DNA from: Melioribacter sp.
GTDB taxonomy: Bacteria; Bacteroidota; Ignavibacteria; Ignavibacteriales; Melioribacteraceae
Assembly (NCBI GenBank): GCA_023250955.1
Contig: JAHEZQ010000018.1
Coordinates: 1-59,156 of the forward strand
Reading direction: 5' to 3'
DNA length: 59,156 nt
This document shows positions 17,973 to 28,446 of the stretch, in pieces. The notes below the pieces were generated by a model, which saw nothing but the letters and a program-made list of their open reading frames with translations, was not told the DNA's origin and did no database searches. The number at the start of each line of letters is the position of its first letter. Within the stretch, counting starts at the first letter, position 1. The translations under genes and the position numbers were made by a program.

Positions 17973-18669
17973 TGTAGAACTATTCTGCACTTCACATTCA
18001 ATTATTGATGATGTTATTCTGATTGACGGAGAGGAGGCACATCATATTACTCACGTAATGCGTCACTATAAAGGCGATGCTATTTATATTACCGATGGTA
18101 ACGGTTCAATTTATAAATCTGTTATTTCTGAAGTTGGTAAAAGAAATGTTTTGGCTAAGGCAGTTGAAAGTATTCAATATGAAAATAAATTCAGTAATGT
18201 CACATTCTGTATTCCTAGATTAAGAAATACCGACCGCCTAGAATTTGCTTTGGAAAAATGTATTGAATTAGGAATTACAAATTTTATTGTCTTTGACTCT
18301 GTACGAACAGTTGCAAAAGGTGAGAAGATTGAACGCTGGCAAAAAATTATACTCTCAGCAATGAAACAATCACTCCGAGCCTGGTTGCCGAAAATATCTT
18401 ATATAAAAAGTATCTCAGAAGTTTCCAAGCAAGATGGGACGAAAATACTCTTCGATCAAAATTCCACACAAACATTTCAACAATTTCTTTCGGTTAATCA
18501 CCAATCACTAACAACCAATCACTTTTTCTTATTCGGTCCCGAAGGCGGATTTACTGAAGAAGAGAGCAAAGCTATAAACGTAGAGTGTAGAGTGAAATTG
18601 ACTGATAATCGTTTGAGAAGTGAAACAGCAATAATAACTGCAGCATCTATACTTACAACAACTCTATAG
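17950..18669 (+). CDS. rsmE: 16S rRNA (uracil1498-N3)-methyltransferase
   Basis: SPOUT-family methyltransferase that modifies U1498 in helix 44 of 16S rRNA. The protein is 239 residues. The N-terminal PUA-like part contains GEEAHHITHVMRHYKGD. The knot motif GPEGGFTEEE and the C-terminal LTDNRLRSETA are the diagnostic RsmE signatures. It starts at TTG 17950 inside the end of the Omp85-like gene. Its stop overlaps the convergent punA stop by 17 nt. Confidence 0.93.
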   Translation: MGQDFLSDVELFCTSHSIIDDVILIDGEEAHHITHVMRHYKGDAIYITDGNGSIYKSVISEVGKRNVLAKAVESIQYENKFSNVTFCIPRLRNTDRLEFALEKCIELGITNFIVFDSVRTVAKGEKIERWQKIILSAMKQSLRAWLPKISYIKSISEVSKQDGTKILFDQNSTQTFQQFLSVNHQSLTTNHFFLFGPEGGFTEEESKAINVECRVKLTDNRLRSETAIITAASILTTTL

Positions 18670-19474
18670 TTTTTTTGATAAGCCGTTCAAAATCTTTTTT
18701 AACCATCTCCGCTGTTTCCATAACTTCTTGATGTGTTAGTTTATTCGGAGATAAACCCGCTGCAAAATTTGTAACGCAAGAAACCGAAGCTACTTTTAGT
18801 CCGACTGAAGAGGCATAATACGCTTCGTGAACAGTTGACATACCAACTGCATCACCTCCAAATTTCTGAATCATCTTTATCTCAGCCGGAGTTTCATAAC
18901 TTGGTCCTTTGGTTAGCCAATAGACACCTTGCCGCAAAGATATTTTTTCTTCAAGTGCCGCACTTAAAATTTTATTATTCATTACGGAAGAAGGAAAATC
19001 TAGAAAAGAATTTTTCTGTTCAAGACTAGCTAAACCGGTTAATTCAGTTAATTCGGTTTTGATATTGATTCCGTTAAAAGAAGTTGCAAGCATAAGATCG
19101 CCGGGTTTAAAATTTGGATTAACTCCTCCGGCGGCATTCGTTAAAATTATTTTTTTACAATTCAATTTTGATGCAATATGAACCGGCAGAACACATTGTG
19201 ATAAAGTGTATCCTTCATAAAAATGAATTCTTCCTTGTACAATTAATAATTTCTTACCGTGGTAATTTGAAAAATGAAGATAACCTTGATGACCTTGAAC
19301 GGTTGACCTAGGATAATTCGGAAGGGAAATAGTAGATATTGATTTAACAGTTTCAACTTTATTGGCAAAATCACCAAGTCCGCTTCCGAGAACAACGCAT
19401 ATCTCCGGTTCGAATGGAATTTGCTTTGCTACTGCTTCAACCGTTTCGCGATATTTTGCGTTCATGTTTATCAT
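18653..19474 (-). CDS. punA: Purine nucleoside phosphorylase (trimeric type)
   Basis: Phosphorolysis of inosine and guanosine to base and ribose-1-phosphate. ATG 19474 gives 273 residues and overlaps the nupC stop by ATGA. A longer reading to 19636 lies inside nupC and is not family-like; ATG 19465 is an alternative. Motifs: GSGLG near residue 30, VQGRIHFYEGY, LTNAAGGVN, GPSYETPAEI, and TNFAAGL. The last contains the Asn typical of the trimeric PunA/PNP family. Part of the cdd-tdk-nupC-punA salvage operon. Confidence 0.94.
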   Translation of the reverse strand: MINMNAKYRETVEAVAKQIPFEPEICVVLGSGLGDFANKVETVKSISTISLPNYPRSTVQGHQGYLHFSNYHGKKLLIVQGRIHFYEGYTLSQCVLPVHIASKLNCKKIILTNAAGGVNPNFKPGDLMLATSFNGINIKTELTELTGLASLEQKNSFLDFPSSVMNNKILSAALEEKISLRQGVYWLTKGPSYETPAEIKMIQKFGGDAVGMSTVHEAYYASSVGLKVASVSCVTNFAAGLSPNKLTHQEVMETAEMVKKDFERLIKKTIELL

Positions 19475-20823
19475 TGAACAAGGATACCAGCAAGTGTTGC
19501 CGTCATTAATGTAGCAAGGGTTCCGCCTAATACTGCTCTTAATCCTAACGCAGCAATATCCTTTTTTCTTGTTGGTGCAAGCGGGCCGATTCCGCCGATC
19601 TGAATTGCAATTGAAGAAAAGTTTGCAAATCCGCATAACGCATAAGTTGCCATCATCATTCCTTTTGCGCTCATGCCACCGGCTTTTATTATTGTTGTTA
19701 GATCTAAGTATGCTACAAATTCATTTAGTACAACTTTGGTCCCGATTAGACTACCAAAATGAAAAGCATCATTCCATGGAACGCCAATTCCAACTGCAAG
19801 ATATCTTAATACTACACCAAAAATTAGTTGCAATGAAAGGGGTGCGCCAAAAGTAGCTTTCAAATAATTGTTAATACCTACCAGATCACCAAAGCTTGTA
19901 AATAAATAATTCACTAATGCAATTAATGCGATAAACGCAAGAAGCATTCCAGCAACATTTAATGCTAATTGCAAGCCATCACCGGCACCTGTTGCTACTG
20001 CCTCAATAGCATTTGACGCATTCTTTTCGACTTTTAATTTTACAGTCCCACGTGTAACAGGTTCTTCCAATTCTGGATAAAGTATTTTTGCAATTACAAG
20101 TGAAGCCGGAGCTGCCATACAACTTGCCGCAAGTAACTGAATAGCAAATTTTATCTGTGCATCTTGGATTGAGATTTTATAAACTTCTGCAAATGCCTGC
20201 CCAAGTATTTGTATGTAACTTGCCATTACACCGCCGGCTATAGTTGCCATTCCTCCAATCATGATTGTAAGTATTTCGGAGTTTGTCATTTTTTCAATAT
20301 ATGGTCTTATCAATAATGGGGCTTCGGTTTGTCCGACAAATATATTTGCTGTGTTGGATAATGATTCAGCGCCGCTGGTTCCCATTAATTTTGCCATTAC
20401 CCATGCCATTCCCTTTACAACAAGTTGAAGAATTCCAAGGTAGTATAGCAGTGAAGTAAGTGCAGATACAAAAATTATTGTAGGTAAAACTTGAAATGCG
20501 AAAAAGAATCCGAGACTATCCGGTCCATAACTAATAGCGAGTTTACCAAATACAAATTTAGATCCTTCCATAGTGAAGCCTAGTAGACTTACAATTGCAG
20601 TTCCTAACCAATTGATCGCATCTTTAGGCCAGCCGAGAGGAAAGAACCAGCCGCGCAGTGTTTCACTATGAATAATAAAAATTGCAAAGAGAACTTGTAT
20701 TCCTATTCCGGTTACTACAAGTTTCCAATCAATTCTTTTTTTATTATTTGAAAAGAGAAAAGCTATTCCAAGTAGTATTATTATTCCGCCAATACCTCTT
20801 AGTAGAGAAATAAAAAAATCCAT
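19471..20823 (-). CDS. nupC: Concentrative nucleoside transporter (NupC/CNT family)
   Basis: A 450-residue inner-membrane Na+- or H+-coupled nucleoside importer. It has multiple membrane spans. The conserved GQTEAPLLIRPY helical hairpin and the later ALCGFANFSSIAIQIGG segment are diagnostic of CNT transporters. It starts 14 nt after tdk and ends coupled to punA. It would feed the salvage enzymes encoded beside it. Confidence 0.95.
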   Translation of the reverse strand: MDFFISLLRGIGGIIILLGIAFLFSNNKKRIDWKLVVTGIGIQVLFAIFIIHSETLRGWFFPLGWPKDAINWLGTAIVSLLGFTMEGSKFVFGKLAISYGPDSLGFFFAFQVLPTIIFVSALTSLLYYLGILQLVVKGMAWVMAKLMGTSGAESLSNTANIFVGQTEAPLLIRPYIEKMTNSEILTIMIGGMATIAGGVMASYIQILGQAFAEVYKISIQDAQIKFAIQLLAASCMAAPASLVIAKILYPELEEPVTRGTVKLKVEKNASNAIEAVATGAGDGLQLALNVAGMLLAFIALIALVNYLFTSFGDLVGINNYLKATFGAPLSLQLIFGVVLRYLAVGIGVPWNDAFHFGSLIGTKVVLNEFVAYLDLTTIIKAGGMSAKGMMMATYALCGFANFSSIAIQIGGIGPLAPTRKKDIAALGLRAVLGGTLATLMTATLAGILVQ

Positions 20824-20837
20824 TTAAGTCCTCAGAT

Positions 20838-21410
20838 TTATTCGGGAATGTAATGACATTTTCTGCATCGAGCTTCATAACTATCTGAGGCACCGACGAG
20901 AACTCTTTCTGTTGAAACTATTTTACGCTGTGTCTTATCGGCGGGATTTCCGCACACAACACAAATTGCTAAAGTTTTGGTAATATATTCTGCAATGGCA
21001 AGTAATTGCGGCATAGGTTCAAATGGTATTCCCCGGTAATCTTGGTCGAGTCCCGCAATAATAACTCGTCTACCTTGATTTGCTAATGTGTTGCAAACAT
21101 CCACAAGTTCGTTATTAAAAAACTGAGCTTCATCAATACCAATTACTTGCGCATCTTCAGAAAAAAGTAAAATCTCTTGCGGGCTATCTACTAATATTGA
21201 AGGAAGTGATTGTTCGCTGTGAGATACTATATCGTTGGAGGAATATCTGTTATCAATTTTTGGTTTGAAAATTTTTGTATTGAGCCGTGCTATTTTTGCT
21301 CTTCGTAATCTTCTAATTAATTCTTCTGTTTTTCCGCTGAACATACATCCGGCAATAACTTCAATCCAGCCGGTATTTTTTGGAGTCGAATGCGGTGTAA
21401 ATTCTATCAT
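20838..21410 (-). CDS. tdk: Thymidine kinase
   Basis: Type II thymidine kinase, 190 residues. The Walker A GCMFSGKT is at residues 21-28, and the catalytic Glu94 lies in GIDEAQFF. A zinc site is formed by Cys150, Cys153, Cys182 and Cys185. It phosphorylates thymidine to dTMP. The start overlaps the cdd stop as TAATG. Complete. Confidence 0.97.
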   Translation of the reverse strand: MIEFTPHSTPKNTGWIEVIAGCMFSGKTEELIRRLRRAKIARLNTKIFKPKIDNRYSSNDIVSHSEQSLPSILVDSPQEILLFSEDAQVIGIDEAQFFNNELVDVCNTLANQGRRVIIAGLDQDYRGIPFEPMPQLLAIAEYITKTLAICVVCGNPADKTQRKIVSTERVLVGASDSYEARCRKCHYIPE

Positions 21411-21808
21411 TAAGTTAAAAACTCCTTGTTAAATGAATAGGGAAGTAATTCGTCGAGAGTTGTTTGTTTGTATTCTCCATTTTGATTGATCATATATACG
21501 TGAAGATTTTTACCGCAGAGTTCCATCAATACCTGTCTGCATGCACCGCAAGGAGAAATATAATCTTCTGAATCACCGGCGATTGCAATTGCTTCAAATT
21601 CTCTTTCACCTTCTATGATTGCGCTGAACACTGCGGTTCTCTCTGCACAAATAGTCAATCCGTAAGATGAGTTTTCAATATTTGCACCAAGAAATATTTT
21701 ACCGTTTTTTGAAATTAATGCAGCACCAACGTGGAAATTTGAGTAAGTGGGTAAAGCTTTAGTTTTTGCTTCAATTGCTTTTCTGACTAATTCTTTAGCG
21801 TCGAACAT
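21410..21808 (-). CDS. cdd: Cytidine deaminase
   Basis: Homotetrameric-type cytidine deaminase of 132 residues. The zinc site is Cys54, Cys87 and Cys90, with catalytic Glu56, in the motifs [11 protein letters not shown] and PCGACRQVL. It deaminates (deoxy)cytidine to (deoxy)uridine. It heads the salvage operon. The 137-nt gap upstream (21809-21945) contains only A-rich near-tandem words (AGAAATCAGAA, AAGAAATAAGAA, TCATAACTCATAAT). Confidence 0.97.
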   Translation of the reverse strand: MFDAKELVRKAIEAKTKALPTYSNFHVGAALISKNGKIFLGANIENSSYGLTICAERTAVFSAIIEGEREFEAIAIAGDSEDYISPCGACRQVLMELCGKNLHVYMINQNGEYKQTTLDELLPYSFNKEFLT

Positions 21809-21945
21809 TTTTTTCTTCTTTTTCTTTATTGCAAGATAATTGATAGAATATTGAAATGGAATTTATTTTTCATAAAAAAGAAATCAGAAGTAAGAAATAA
21901 GAAATCAGAATTATTTACTTAAAATTCATAACTCATAATTAATAA

Positions 21946-23940
21946 CTATTCCTCTAAAAGCCATTGATCCGCAGTATCTTCATTGATGCCATCTATAAAT
22001 CGTGAAGGTTTAGCAAATGTAATTCCTTTCGAGCGATCGAAAATGTGCATCGGATAGCAAACATATAAATTTTGTTTCGCGCGTGTTGAGGCAACATACA
22101 TCAAGCGTCTTTCTTCTTCGAGTGTTTCTAATTTATCGAATGATTGAGAAGACGGAAAGAAACCATCAAGTGCATGAATAATAAATACAGAATGCCATTC
22201 TAAACCTTTTGCAGAGTGAATAGTTGAAAGTGTAAGAAATTCTTTTTCTTTATCAGGTGCTTCAACTTCTGCAACGCTATCTTGCGGCGGATCAAGAGCC
22301 ATATCGGCAAGTAAACTGTTAAGACTTCTATAATTCTGTGATATGTTCATAAAAATATCTAAATCTTTTTTCCGTTTATTGAAGTCATCATACTTTTCAA
22401 CAAAGAGCGGCTCGTAATATTTATAGACAAGCTCCGCTTTATCAGCCGGTAATTGATTCTTAGTTGATATATCATAAATCAATTTGAAAAGATTAAAAAT
22501 CTTATCGTTATATTTTTTTGAAACAGATTTCTCCGGTTCAGACTTGAGTGATATTTGAGACGATGATAATTCATCCATAATTTGTTGCGCTTTCCTGGGG
22601 CCGATACCTTCGTGCAAAAGAAGAACACGGTACCAGCTCACAAAATCATTCGGATTGACTGCAATTCTAAGAAACGCCAACATATCTTTAACGTGAGCAG
22701 TTTCAATAAATTTCATTCCGCCAAATTTTATATAGGGCACATTTGCTTTGTTCAGTTCAATTTCAAGATCGAATGAGTGATATGATGAGCGGAATAGAAT
22801 TGCAATATCATTTAAGGGAACTCCTTCCTCACGAAGTTCTAAAACTCTTTCAACTATAAAACGCGATTGCATATTTTCATTTGCAGAAGAAACAATACCG
22901 GGTAATTCTCCGCCAACCTTGCGGGTGAATAAATGTTTCGGATATTTTTCAATGGCATGTTCAATTATGTGATTTGAAAAATTTAATATTTCTTGAGTGC
23001 TTCTGTAATTTTCTTCTAACGTGATGAGTTTTACATTCTTGAACAGTTTTGGAAATTCCATAATGTTTCTAAAATTGGCACCACGGAAAGAATAAATTGA
23101 CTGCGAATCATCACCAACTACCATGATGTTGTGATTTAATTGAGTAAGTCCTTGAATCAGTTCCGCTTGAATTTTATTTGTATCCTGGTATTCATCAACC
23201 ATTACAAATTTAATTGTTGAAAGGAGAGATTTTGCTGCCGGACTAAGCTCAAATAAAAAATTACGCAAATAGATCAATAAGTCGTCGTAATCAAGAAGGG
23301 TATTTTTCTTTTTATAAGTTTGATATATTTTTTGAATATCTAAGAACTTATCAAGATAATCTGTAAAGTGAGGATATTCTTCATTGAGAATATCTTCAAT
23401 CGTTCTTTCTGTGTTGGCACTTAAACTAAGTACTTTAAAGATTGTAACCTTATTGGGAAATCTCTTTTTGTGTTGTGAAAGATTTAATTGTCCGCGGATT
23501 AAATTAATAACGTCTTCACTGTCACTTTGATCTAGTATTGTAAAGCCATTATCTAATCCAACAGCTTTTGCATATTTACGGAGTGTAAGATTAGCAAAAG
23601 AATGAAACGTTCCGCCGTTAATTTTAGAACAGCGGTTATCTAAAAGAATCGCGGCACGGTCTAACATCTCTTTAGCAGCTTTTCGTGTAAATGTAAGAAG
23701 TAGAATTGATGCGGGATCGTAACCTAATTCTGTCAAGCGGGCAACACGATAAACAAGCGTCCTTGTTTTCCCGCTTCCGGCACCAGCTATTACTAAATAA
23801 GCTCCATCTAACGCACTTACGGCTTCGTACTGAGCGGCATTAAGCTGTTCACGGTAGTTAATATGAAATTTAGATTCATCAATTATTGAAGTGCGGGCGG
23901 GGATTTCTCCAACTTTCTTTAGAACATATTTCTTGGTCAT
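21946..23940 (-). CDS. pcrA: UvrD/PcrA-family ATP-dependent DNA helicase
   Basis: Superfamily I 3'-5' helicase, 664 residues. Motif I AGAGSGKT is at residues 52-59. VDEYQDTN (motif II), QSIYSFRGA (III), LEENYRST (IV), and STIHSAKGLEW with YVASTRAKQNLYV (V/VI) follow in order. UvrD/PcrA is used in repair and to clear RNA polymerase and RecA. At 664 residues it is a bit shorter than PcrA (about 720), so other UvrD-like branches are possible. It begins coupled (TAATG) to the small membrane protein upstream. Confidence 0.93.
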   Translation of the reverse strand: MTKKYVLKKVGEIPARTSIIDESKFHINYREQLNAAQYEAVSALDGAYLVIAGAGSGKTRTLVYRVARLTELGYDPASILLLTFTRKAAKEMLDRAAILLDNRCSKINGGTFHSFANLTLRKYAKAVGLDNGFTILDQSDSEDVINLIRGQLNLSQHKKRFPNKVTIFKVLSLSANTERTIEDILNEEYPHFTDYLDKFLDIQKIYQTYKKKNTLLDYDDLLIYLRNFLFELSPAAKSLLSTIKFVMVDEYQDTNKIQAELIQGLTQLNHNIMVVGDDSQSIYSFRGANFRNIMEFPKLFKNVKLITLEENYRSTQEILNFSNHIIEHAIEKYPKHLFTRKVGGELPGIVSSANENMQSRFIVERVLELREEGVPLNDIAILFRSSYHSFDLEIELNKANVPYIKFGGMKFIETAHVKDMLAFLRIAVNPNDFVSWYRVLLLHEGIGPRKAQQIMDELSSSQISLKSEPEKSVSKKYNDKIFNLFKLIYDISTKNQLPADKAELVYKYYEPLFVEKYDDFNKRKKDLDIFMNISQNYRSLNSLLADMALDPPQDSVAEVEAPDKEKEFLTLSTIHSAKGLEWHSVFIIHALDGFFPSSQSFDKLETLEEERRLMYVASTRAKQNLYVCYPMHIFDRSKGITFAKPSRFIDGINEDTADQWLLEE

Positions 23941-24458
23941 TATCTGCGGAGTGCTTTGGGCTTATTAATTATTTCAGAGATCAAATATAATTCTCTCAGC
24001 GAAACCGGATTTTTTATTTTTTGTTTTAGTTCGTTTGTTCTGCGATTAAAACCTAATCCAATTTCATAAGCAATGTGCGGCTCATCAGTAATAATTGTAT
24101 TCTGTTGTAATTCAAGAGGGGGAAGTTTATCATAATTCACGTCTTGAATATTTATTTTCTCAGGTTCGGTTCTATTCTCCATATCAGGAAGATCGGTTTC
24201 AAGATCGGTTGGATAATTTCTTCGCGGTAGATTTTCATACTCATCACCGGATTTTGGGATTTTAAAACCGAAAAGGTCTTGAAGAATATCCGTTGATGAA
24301 GAATATTGAGGTTGGGGAGAAGTTTTAGTTTCAGCTTCTCCCGTTTCATTCCTCGGAAAATTATTCTGCGGTTTTTGTGGTTTCTTTTTGCCAAAGAGAG
24401 AATTAAAAATTGTGTAGATGACAAAAAGAAAAATTAGTAACTGAAATATATTATCCAT
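23940..24458 (-). CDS. Small membrane-anchored protein of unknown function
   Basis: ATG 24458 gives 172 residues and overlaps the floA stop by 8 nt. An extended frame to 24500 would lie inside floA. One N-terminal membrane span ([20 protein letters not shown]) is followed by a Lys/Pro-rich linker, a low-complexity acidic middle, and a conserved-looking C-terminal helix [21 protein letters not shown] believe similar C-terminal segments (SEI-x2-PKALR) occur in other Bacteroidota-group proteins, but no function is known. Sits between floA and the helicase and is translationally coupled to both. Confidence 0.75.
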   Translation of the reverse strand: MDNIFQLLIFLFVIYTIFNSLFGKKKPQKPQNNFPRNETGEAETKTSPQPQYSSSTDILQDLFGFKIPKSGDEYENLPRRNYPTDLETDLPDMENRTEPEKINIQDVNYDKLPPLELQQNTIITDEPHIAYEIGLGFNRRTNELKQKIKNPVSLRELYLISEIINKPKALRR

Positions 24459-25446
24459 TTGTGTCTTTGTTCTTTTTGTCTTCAGGTTTGGCAATCGCAT
24501 TTCTCATTTCAGTATCGGATTGAATATTTCTAAGATTGTAATAATCCATTACTCCAAGATTTCCTTTGTGAAAAGCATCAGCAATGGCTCTTGGTATTTC
24601 TGCTTCAGCTTCAACAACTTTTGCTCGCATACGTGCAACTTCAGCACTCATTTCTTGTTCTAAAGCAACTGCGGCAGCGCGTCTTTCTTCTGCTTTTGCA
24701 CGTGCAACTTTTAAATCGGCTTCTGCTTGATTGGTTTGTAAAATAGCTCCAATGTTTGAACCAACATCAACATCCGCAATATCAATCGAAAGAATTTCAT
24801 AAGCAGTTCCGGCATCTAATCCTTTTGCTAAAACAACTTTTGAAATTTTATCCGGATTTTCCAAAACTTCTTTGTGAGAATTACTTGAACCGATTGTTGA
24901 TACAATACCTTCACCAACACGTGCAAGGATCGTAGCTTCTCCGGCACCTCCGACTAATCTTTCAAGATTTGTACGGACAGTAACTCTTGCCATTGCTTTT
25001 AATTGGATACCATCTTTTGCAACTCCGGATACGAGCGGGGTTTCAATTACTTTTGGATTAACAGACATTTTTACTGCTTCCAAAACATCACGTCCTGCAA
25101 GATCAATTGCAGCGGCTTTAGCAAATTCCAAATCTAAATTTGCTTTGTTTGCTGAGATCAAAGCATTTACAACTTTTGTTACATTACCGCCAGCAAGAAA
25201 GTGAGCTTCCAATAATGATGTGTTTAGTTGAATTCCGGCCTTTGTAGCTGCAATTAAATTTCGAACGATAACTTGAGGTGAAACTTTTCTTAACCGCATT
25301 CCAATAAGGTCTTTAAATATCTTTAGTTTTACCCCGGAAAAGTATGCTGTGATAAATAATCCGATCGGCACGAAATATAAAACCATAATAAGTACAAAGA
25401 AGGCAACAATAATCACTAATATTGATACACCTGTTAAAGCTTCCAT
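24451..25446 (-). CDS. floA: Flotillin-like protein FloA
   Basis: A 331-residue membrane-associated SPFH/flotillin-like scaffold (YqfA/UPF0365 family). The N-terminal hydrophobic hairpin covers about residues 5-35. An SPFH-like region follows ([34 protein letters not shown]). The C-terminal helical part is rich in Ala and Glu ([20 protein letters not shown]-like) and would mediate oligomerisation. In Bacillus FloA organises membrane microdomains and is usually next to an NfeD gene. No NfeD is present here. Confidence 0.94.
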   Translation of the reverse strand: MEALTGVSILVIIVAFFVLIMVLYFVPIGLFITAYFSGVKLKIFKDLIGMRLRKVSPQVIVRNLIAATKAGIQLNTSLLEAHFLAGGNVTKVVNALISANKANLDLEFAKAAAIDLAGRDVLEAVKMSVNPKVIETPLVSGVAKDGIQLKAMARVTVRTNLERLVGGAGEATILARVGEGIVSTIGSSNSHKEVLENPDKISKVVLAKGLDAGTAYEILSIDIADVDVGSNIGAILQTNQAEADLKVARAKAEERRAAAVALEQEMSAEVARMRAKVVEAEAEIPRAIADAFHKGNLGVMDYYNLRNIQSDTEMRNAIAKPEDKKNKDTNG

Positions 25447-25596
25447 TTTATCTCCCTAATGTTCTTTCATTAACTGAATGCAAAATATCAATTCAATATG
25501 ACTATTACAATTTATGCAGTTATTTGAGCATTTAATATGATTTTTATGTTCCTTGATATGAGGACAATCAATCTATATATTTAAGAAACGATTTTG

Positions 25597-25609
25597 ACAG
25601 TTTTACTGT
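25597..25609. promoter_or_regulatory. Inverted repeat upstream of clpC
   Basis: ACAGT-TTT-ACTGT, a perfect 5-bp palindrome, sits 30 nt before the clpC start in the 192-nt floA/clpC divergent gap. It overlaps a TTGACA (25594-25599). It could be an operator, but the short arms in AT-rich DNA make chance possible. It does not resemble CtsR or CIRCE boxes. Confidence 0.35.
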
Positions 25610-25638
25610 TTAGATAATAGAATAATAAAGGAAAAACG

Positions 25639-28140
25639 ATGGATGGCAATTTTTCAGAACGAGTACAGGAAGTAATTAGACTTAGCCGCGAAGAAGCCTT
25701 AAGGTTAGGGCATGATTATATAGGTACAGAACATTTGCTTCTCGGAATCATCCGTGAAGGTCAGGGTGTAGCAGTTAAAATCTTACGGAATCTTGATGTT
25801 GATTTAGTGAAATTAAAAAAAGCTATTGAAGATACAGTTAGAACTTCTGGAGGAACACTCACTATTGGAAATATTCCGTTAACCAAACAAGCTGAGAAAG
25901 TTCTAAAAATTACACAGATCGAATCTAAAATTTATAAATCAGATGTTATTGGTACAGAACATATTCTTCTTTCACTTTTAAGAGATGAAGATAATATTGC
26001 GACACAAATTTTACACCAGTTTAATGTTACTTATGATAATTCCCGTGCGGAATTGAATAACATTCTTAGTAGTAAAGATCCAGCTAAAATGGCATCTCAA
26101 CAAGTTTTTACTGCAACCTCAAAAAAATTAGAAAAAACTAAAACTCCTGTGCTTGATAATTTTGGCCGTGATTTAACAAAACTTGGAATGGAAGATAAAC
26201 TAGACCCGGTAATCGGTCGTGAAAAAGAAATTGAAAGAGTAGCCCAAGTTCTTAGTCGTAGGAAAAAAAATAATCCTGTACTTATTGGTGAACCTGGTGT
26301 TGGCAAAACTGCAATCGCAGAAGGTTTAGCGTTAAGAATAATCCAAAAGAAAGTTCCGAGAATACTTCAAGACAAACGGGTTGTTACTTTAGATCTGGCC
26401 GGATTAGTTGCAGGCACAAAATACCGTGGACAGTTTGAAGAAAGAATGAAAGCATTAATGAACGAACTTGAAAAAGCTGATGATGTAATTTTATTTATTG
26501 ATGAACTTCATACTATTGTAGGTGCTGGCGGAGCTTCTGGTTCTCTCGATGCTTCAAATATGTTCAAACCTGCATTAGCAAGAGGTGATATACAATGTAT
26601 TGGAGCTACTACATTAGACGAGTACCGTAAATACATTGAAACAGACGGCGCACTTGACCGTAGATTTCAAAAAGTTATGATAGATCCGCCATCAGTTGAT
26701 GAAACTATTCAGATACTTGAGCATATCAAATTCAAATATGAAGAGCATCATCATGTACAATATTCAACTGAAGCGATTAACACTGCTGTGCGATTAAGTG
26801 AAAGATACATAACCGATCGCCATTTACCGGATAAGGCAATTGATGTTCTTGATGAAGCCGGTTCCAGAGTTCATATGGGCAACTTTACTGTCTCGGAAGA
26901 AATACTAAAGCTTGAAGAAGAAGTTGAGAAAATAAAACATCAAAAGATTCAAGTTGTTAAACAGCAAGATTATGAAGAAGCAGCTCGTTTAAGAGATAAA
27001 GAAAGAACTTTGCAATCAGATCTTGAAATTGCTAAACGTGAATGGGATACTAAAACAAAAGATATAATCTATGATGTCAGCGAAGACGATATAGCAACTG
27101 TAGTTTCCATGATGACCGGAATTCCGGTAACTCGTGTTGTTCAGGCTGAATCTGAAAAATTGATGAAAATGGAAACTGCGTTGAAGGGCAGGATTGTTGG
27201 TCAAGATGATGCAGTCTTGAAATTAACGAAAGCTATTAGAAGAACTCGAGCAGGTTTGAAAAGGCCATCAAAACCTATTGGAACATTTATCTTTCTAGGT
27301 CCAACTGGAGTCGGAAAGACAGAATTAGCAAAAGAATTGGCTAGGTACTTATTCGATTCTGAAGATGCTCTTATTAGAATTGATATGAGTGAGTATATGG
27401 AAAAATTTGCCGTCTCTCGTCTAGTTGGAGCGCCTCCTGGATACGTTGGTTACGAAGAGGGTGGGCAACTTACGGAACGTGTTAGAAGAAAACCGTATTC
27501 TGTTGTTCTTTTTGATGAAATAGAAAAAGCTCATCCGGATGTTTTCAATATTCTTTTGCAAGTTTTAGATGATGGTGTGCTAACAGATAGTCTTGGCCGT
27601 AAAGTTGATTTTAAGAATACAATCATTATCATGACTTCAAATATTGGTACAAAAGAAATAAAATCTACTGGAGGTTATGGATTTAGCGGTGAATCGGAAG
27701 CTGATCAGTATTCTTACTTAAAGAATACTGTTGAAGATGCTATGAAAAAACTCTTTAATCCGGAATTTGTAAATAGAATTGATGAAACAATTGTATTTAG
27801 GAATTTGGATAAAGAGGATATTAAGAAAATCATCAGTATTGAAATGAAAGATCTAATCAAAAATATCAGCGATAATAAGATGACTATTGAACTTCATAAA
27901 TCCGCTACTGAATTCTTAGCTGATAAAGGATTTGATCAAAAGTTTGGAGCAAGACCGCTAAAACGCGCAATACAAAAATATGTTGAAGACCCATTAGCTG
28001 AAGAATTACTTCTTTCTCATTTTAAGGAAGGTGATAGGATTTTAATCAAACATAGAAAAAATACTGAAGAACTTTATTTTGTTGCTGATAAAATAGTTGA
28101 GAAGGAAGAACAAGATAATTTAGGTCAGAAAACAATTTAG
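25639..28140 (+). CDS. clpC: ATP-dependent Clp protease ATP-binding subunit ClpC
   Basis: Two-ring AAA+ unfoldase of 833 residues that feeds ClpP and controls protein quality. Order: Clp N-domain repeats (1-145), D1 Walker A GEPGVGKT (217-224) and Walker B ILFIDELH, a UVR-containing middle region (about 437-455, [14 protein letters not shown]), and D2 Walker A GPTGVGKT (554-561). The UVR motif makes this ClpC rather than ClpA or ClpB. Shine-Dalgarno AAAGGA is upstream of ATG 25639. Starts the long forward gene run to 33475. Confidence 0.97.
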   Translation: MDGNFSERVQEVIRLSREEALRLGHDYIGTEHLLLGIIREGQGVAVKILRNLDVDLVKLKKAIEDTVRTSGGTLTIGNIPLTKQAEKVLKITQIESKIYKSDVIGTEHILLSLLRDEDNIATQILHQFNVTYDNSRAELNNILSSKDPAKMASQQVFTATSKKLEKTKTPVLDNFGRDLTKLGMEDKLDPVIGREKEIERVAQVLSRRKKNNPVLIGEPGVGKTAIAEGLALRIIQKKVPRILQDKRVVTLDLAGLVAGTKYRGQFEERMKALMNELEKADDVILFIDELHTIVGAGGASGSLDASNMFKPALARGDIQCIGATTLDEYRKYIETDGALDRRFQKVMIDPPSVDETIQILEHIKFKYEEHHHVQYSTEAINTAVRLSERYITDRHLPDKAIDVLDEAGSRVHMGNFTVSEEILKLEEEVEKIKHQKIQVVKQQDYEEAARLRDKERTLQSDLEIAKREWDTKTKDIIYDVSEDDIATVVSMMTGIPVTRVVQAESEKLMKMETALKGRIVGQDDAVLKLTKAIRRTRAGLKRPSKPIGTFIFLGPTGVGKTELAKELARYLFDSEDALIRIDMSEYMEKFAVSRLVGAPPGYVGYEEGGQLTERVRRKPYSVVLFDEIEKAHPDVFNILLQVLDDGVLTDSLGRKVDFKNTIIIMTSNIGTKEIKSTGGYGFSGESEADQYSYLKNTVEDAMKKLFNPEFVNRIDETIVFRNLDKEDIKKIISIEMKDLIKNISDNKMTIELHKSATEFLADKGFDQKFGARPLKRAIQKYVEDPLAEELLLSHFKEGDRILIKHRKNTEELYFVADKIVEKEEQDNLGQKTI

Positions 28141-28161
28141 TAAATTTTAGAAACGATTTGA

Positions 28162-28446
28162 ATGCAACCACTTAACGAGAATGAGGTCAAAAATAGTTTA
28201 GATAATCTAGATGGCTGGTTTTATCTAAATAATTCAATTGAAAAGGAATATACATTAAAGACATTTGCTGATGCCGTTGCACTTATTGTTAAGATTGGTA
28301 TAGAAGCAGAAAAAATGGATCACCATCCGGATTTGCTCCTTCATTCATGGAATAAAGTAAAAGTAATCCTTTCGACTCATTCGGAAGGTAGCGTTACTGC
28401 AAATGATTTCAAATTAGCTCAAACAATTGATGAAATTAGAAAATGA
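28162..28446 (+). CDS. Pterin-4a-carbinolamine dehydratase
   Basis: A 94-residue PCD/DCoH-family protein. The signature [19 protein letters not shown] followed by LSTHSEG contains the catalytic His pair. It dehydrates 4a-hydroxytetrahydropterin in pterin recycling. No aromatic amino-acid hydroxylase is in this window, so the pterin partner is unknown. It starts 21 nt after clpC and overlaps pyrE by ATGA. Confidence 0.93.
   Translation: MQPLNENEVKNSLDNLDGWFYLNNSIEKEYTLKTFADAVALIVKIGIEAEKMDHHPDLLLHSWNKVKVILSTHSEGSVTANDFKLAQTIDEIRK

Noticed and set aside
19475-19636. N-terminal extension of the punA reading frame
   Set aside because: It lies within nupC in another frame, is Cys- and Arg-rich without homology to nucleoside phosphorylases, and the ATGA overlap gives a family-length start.
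21840-21945. A-rich near-tandem words upstream of cdd as a CRISPR-like array
   Set aside because: The units (AAGAAATCAGAA-like) are short, imperfect and have no spacers.
25594-25623. TTGACA-N18-TAGAAT as a sigma-70 promoter of clpC
   Set aside because: Transcription would start near 25630, within or after the ribosome site, leaving an unusable leader. The motif is probably chance in AT-rich DNA.
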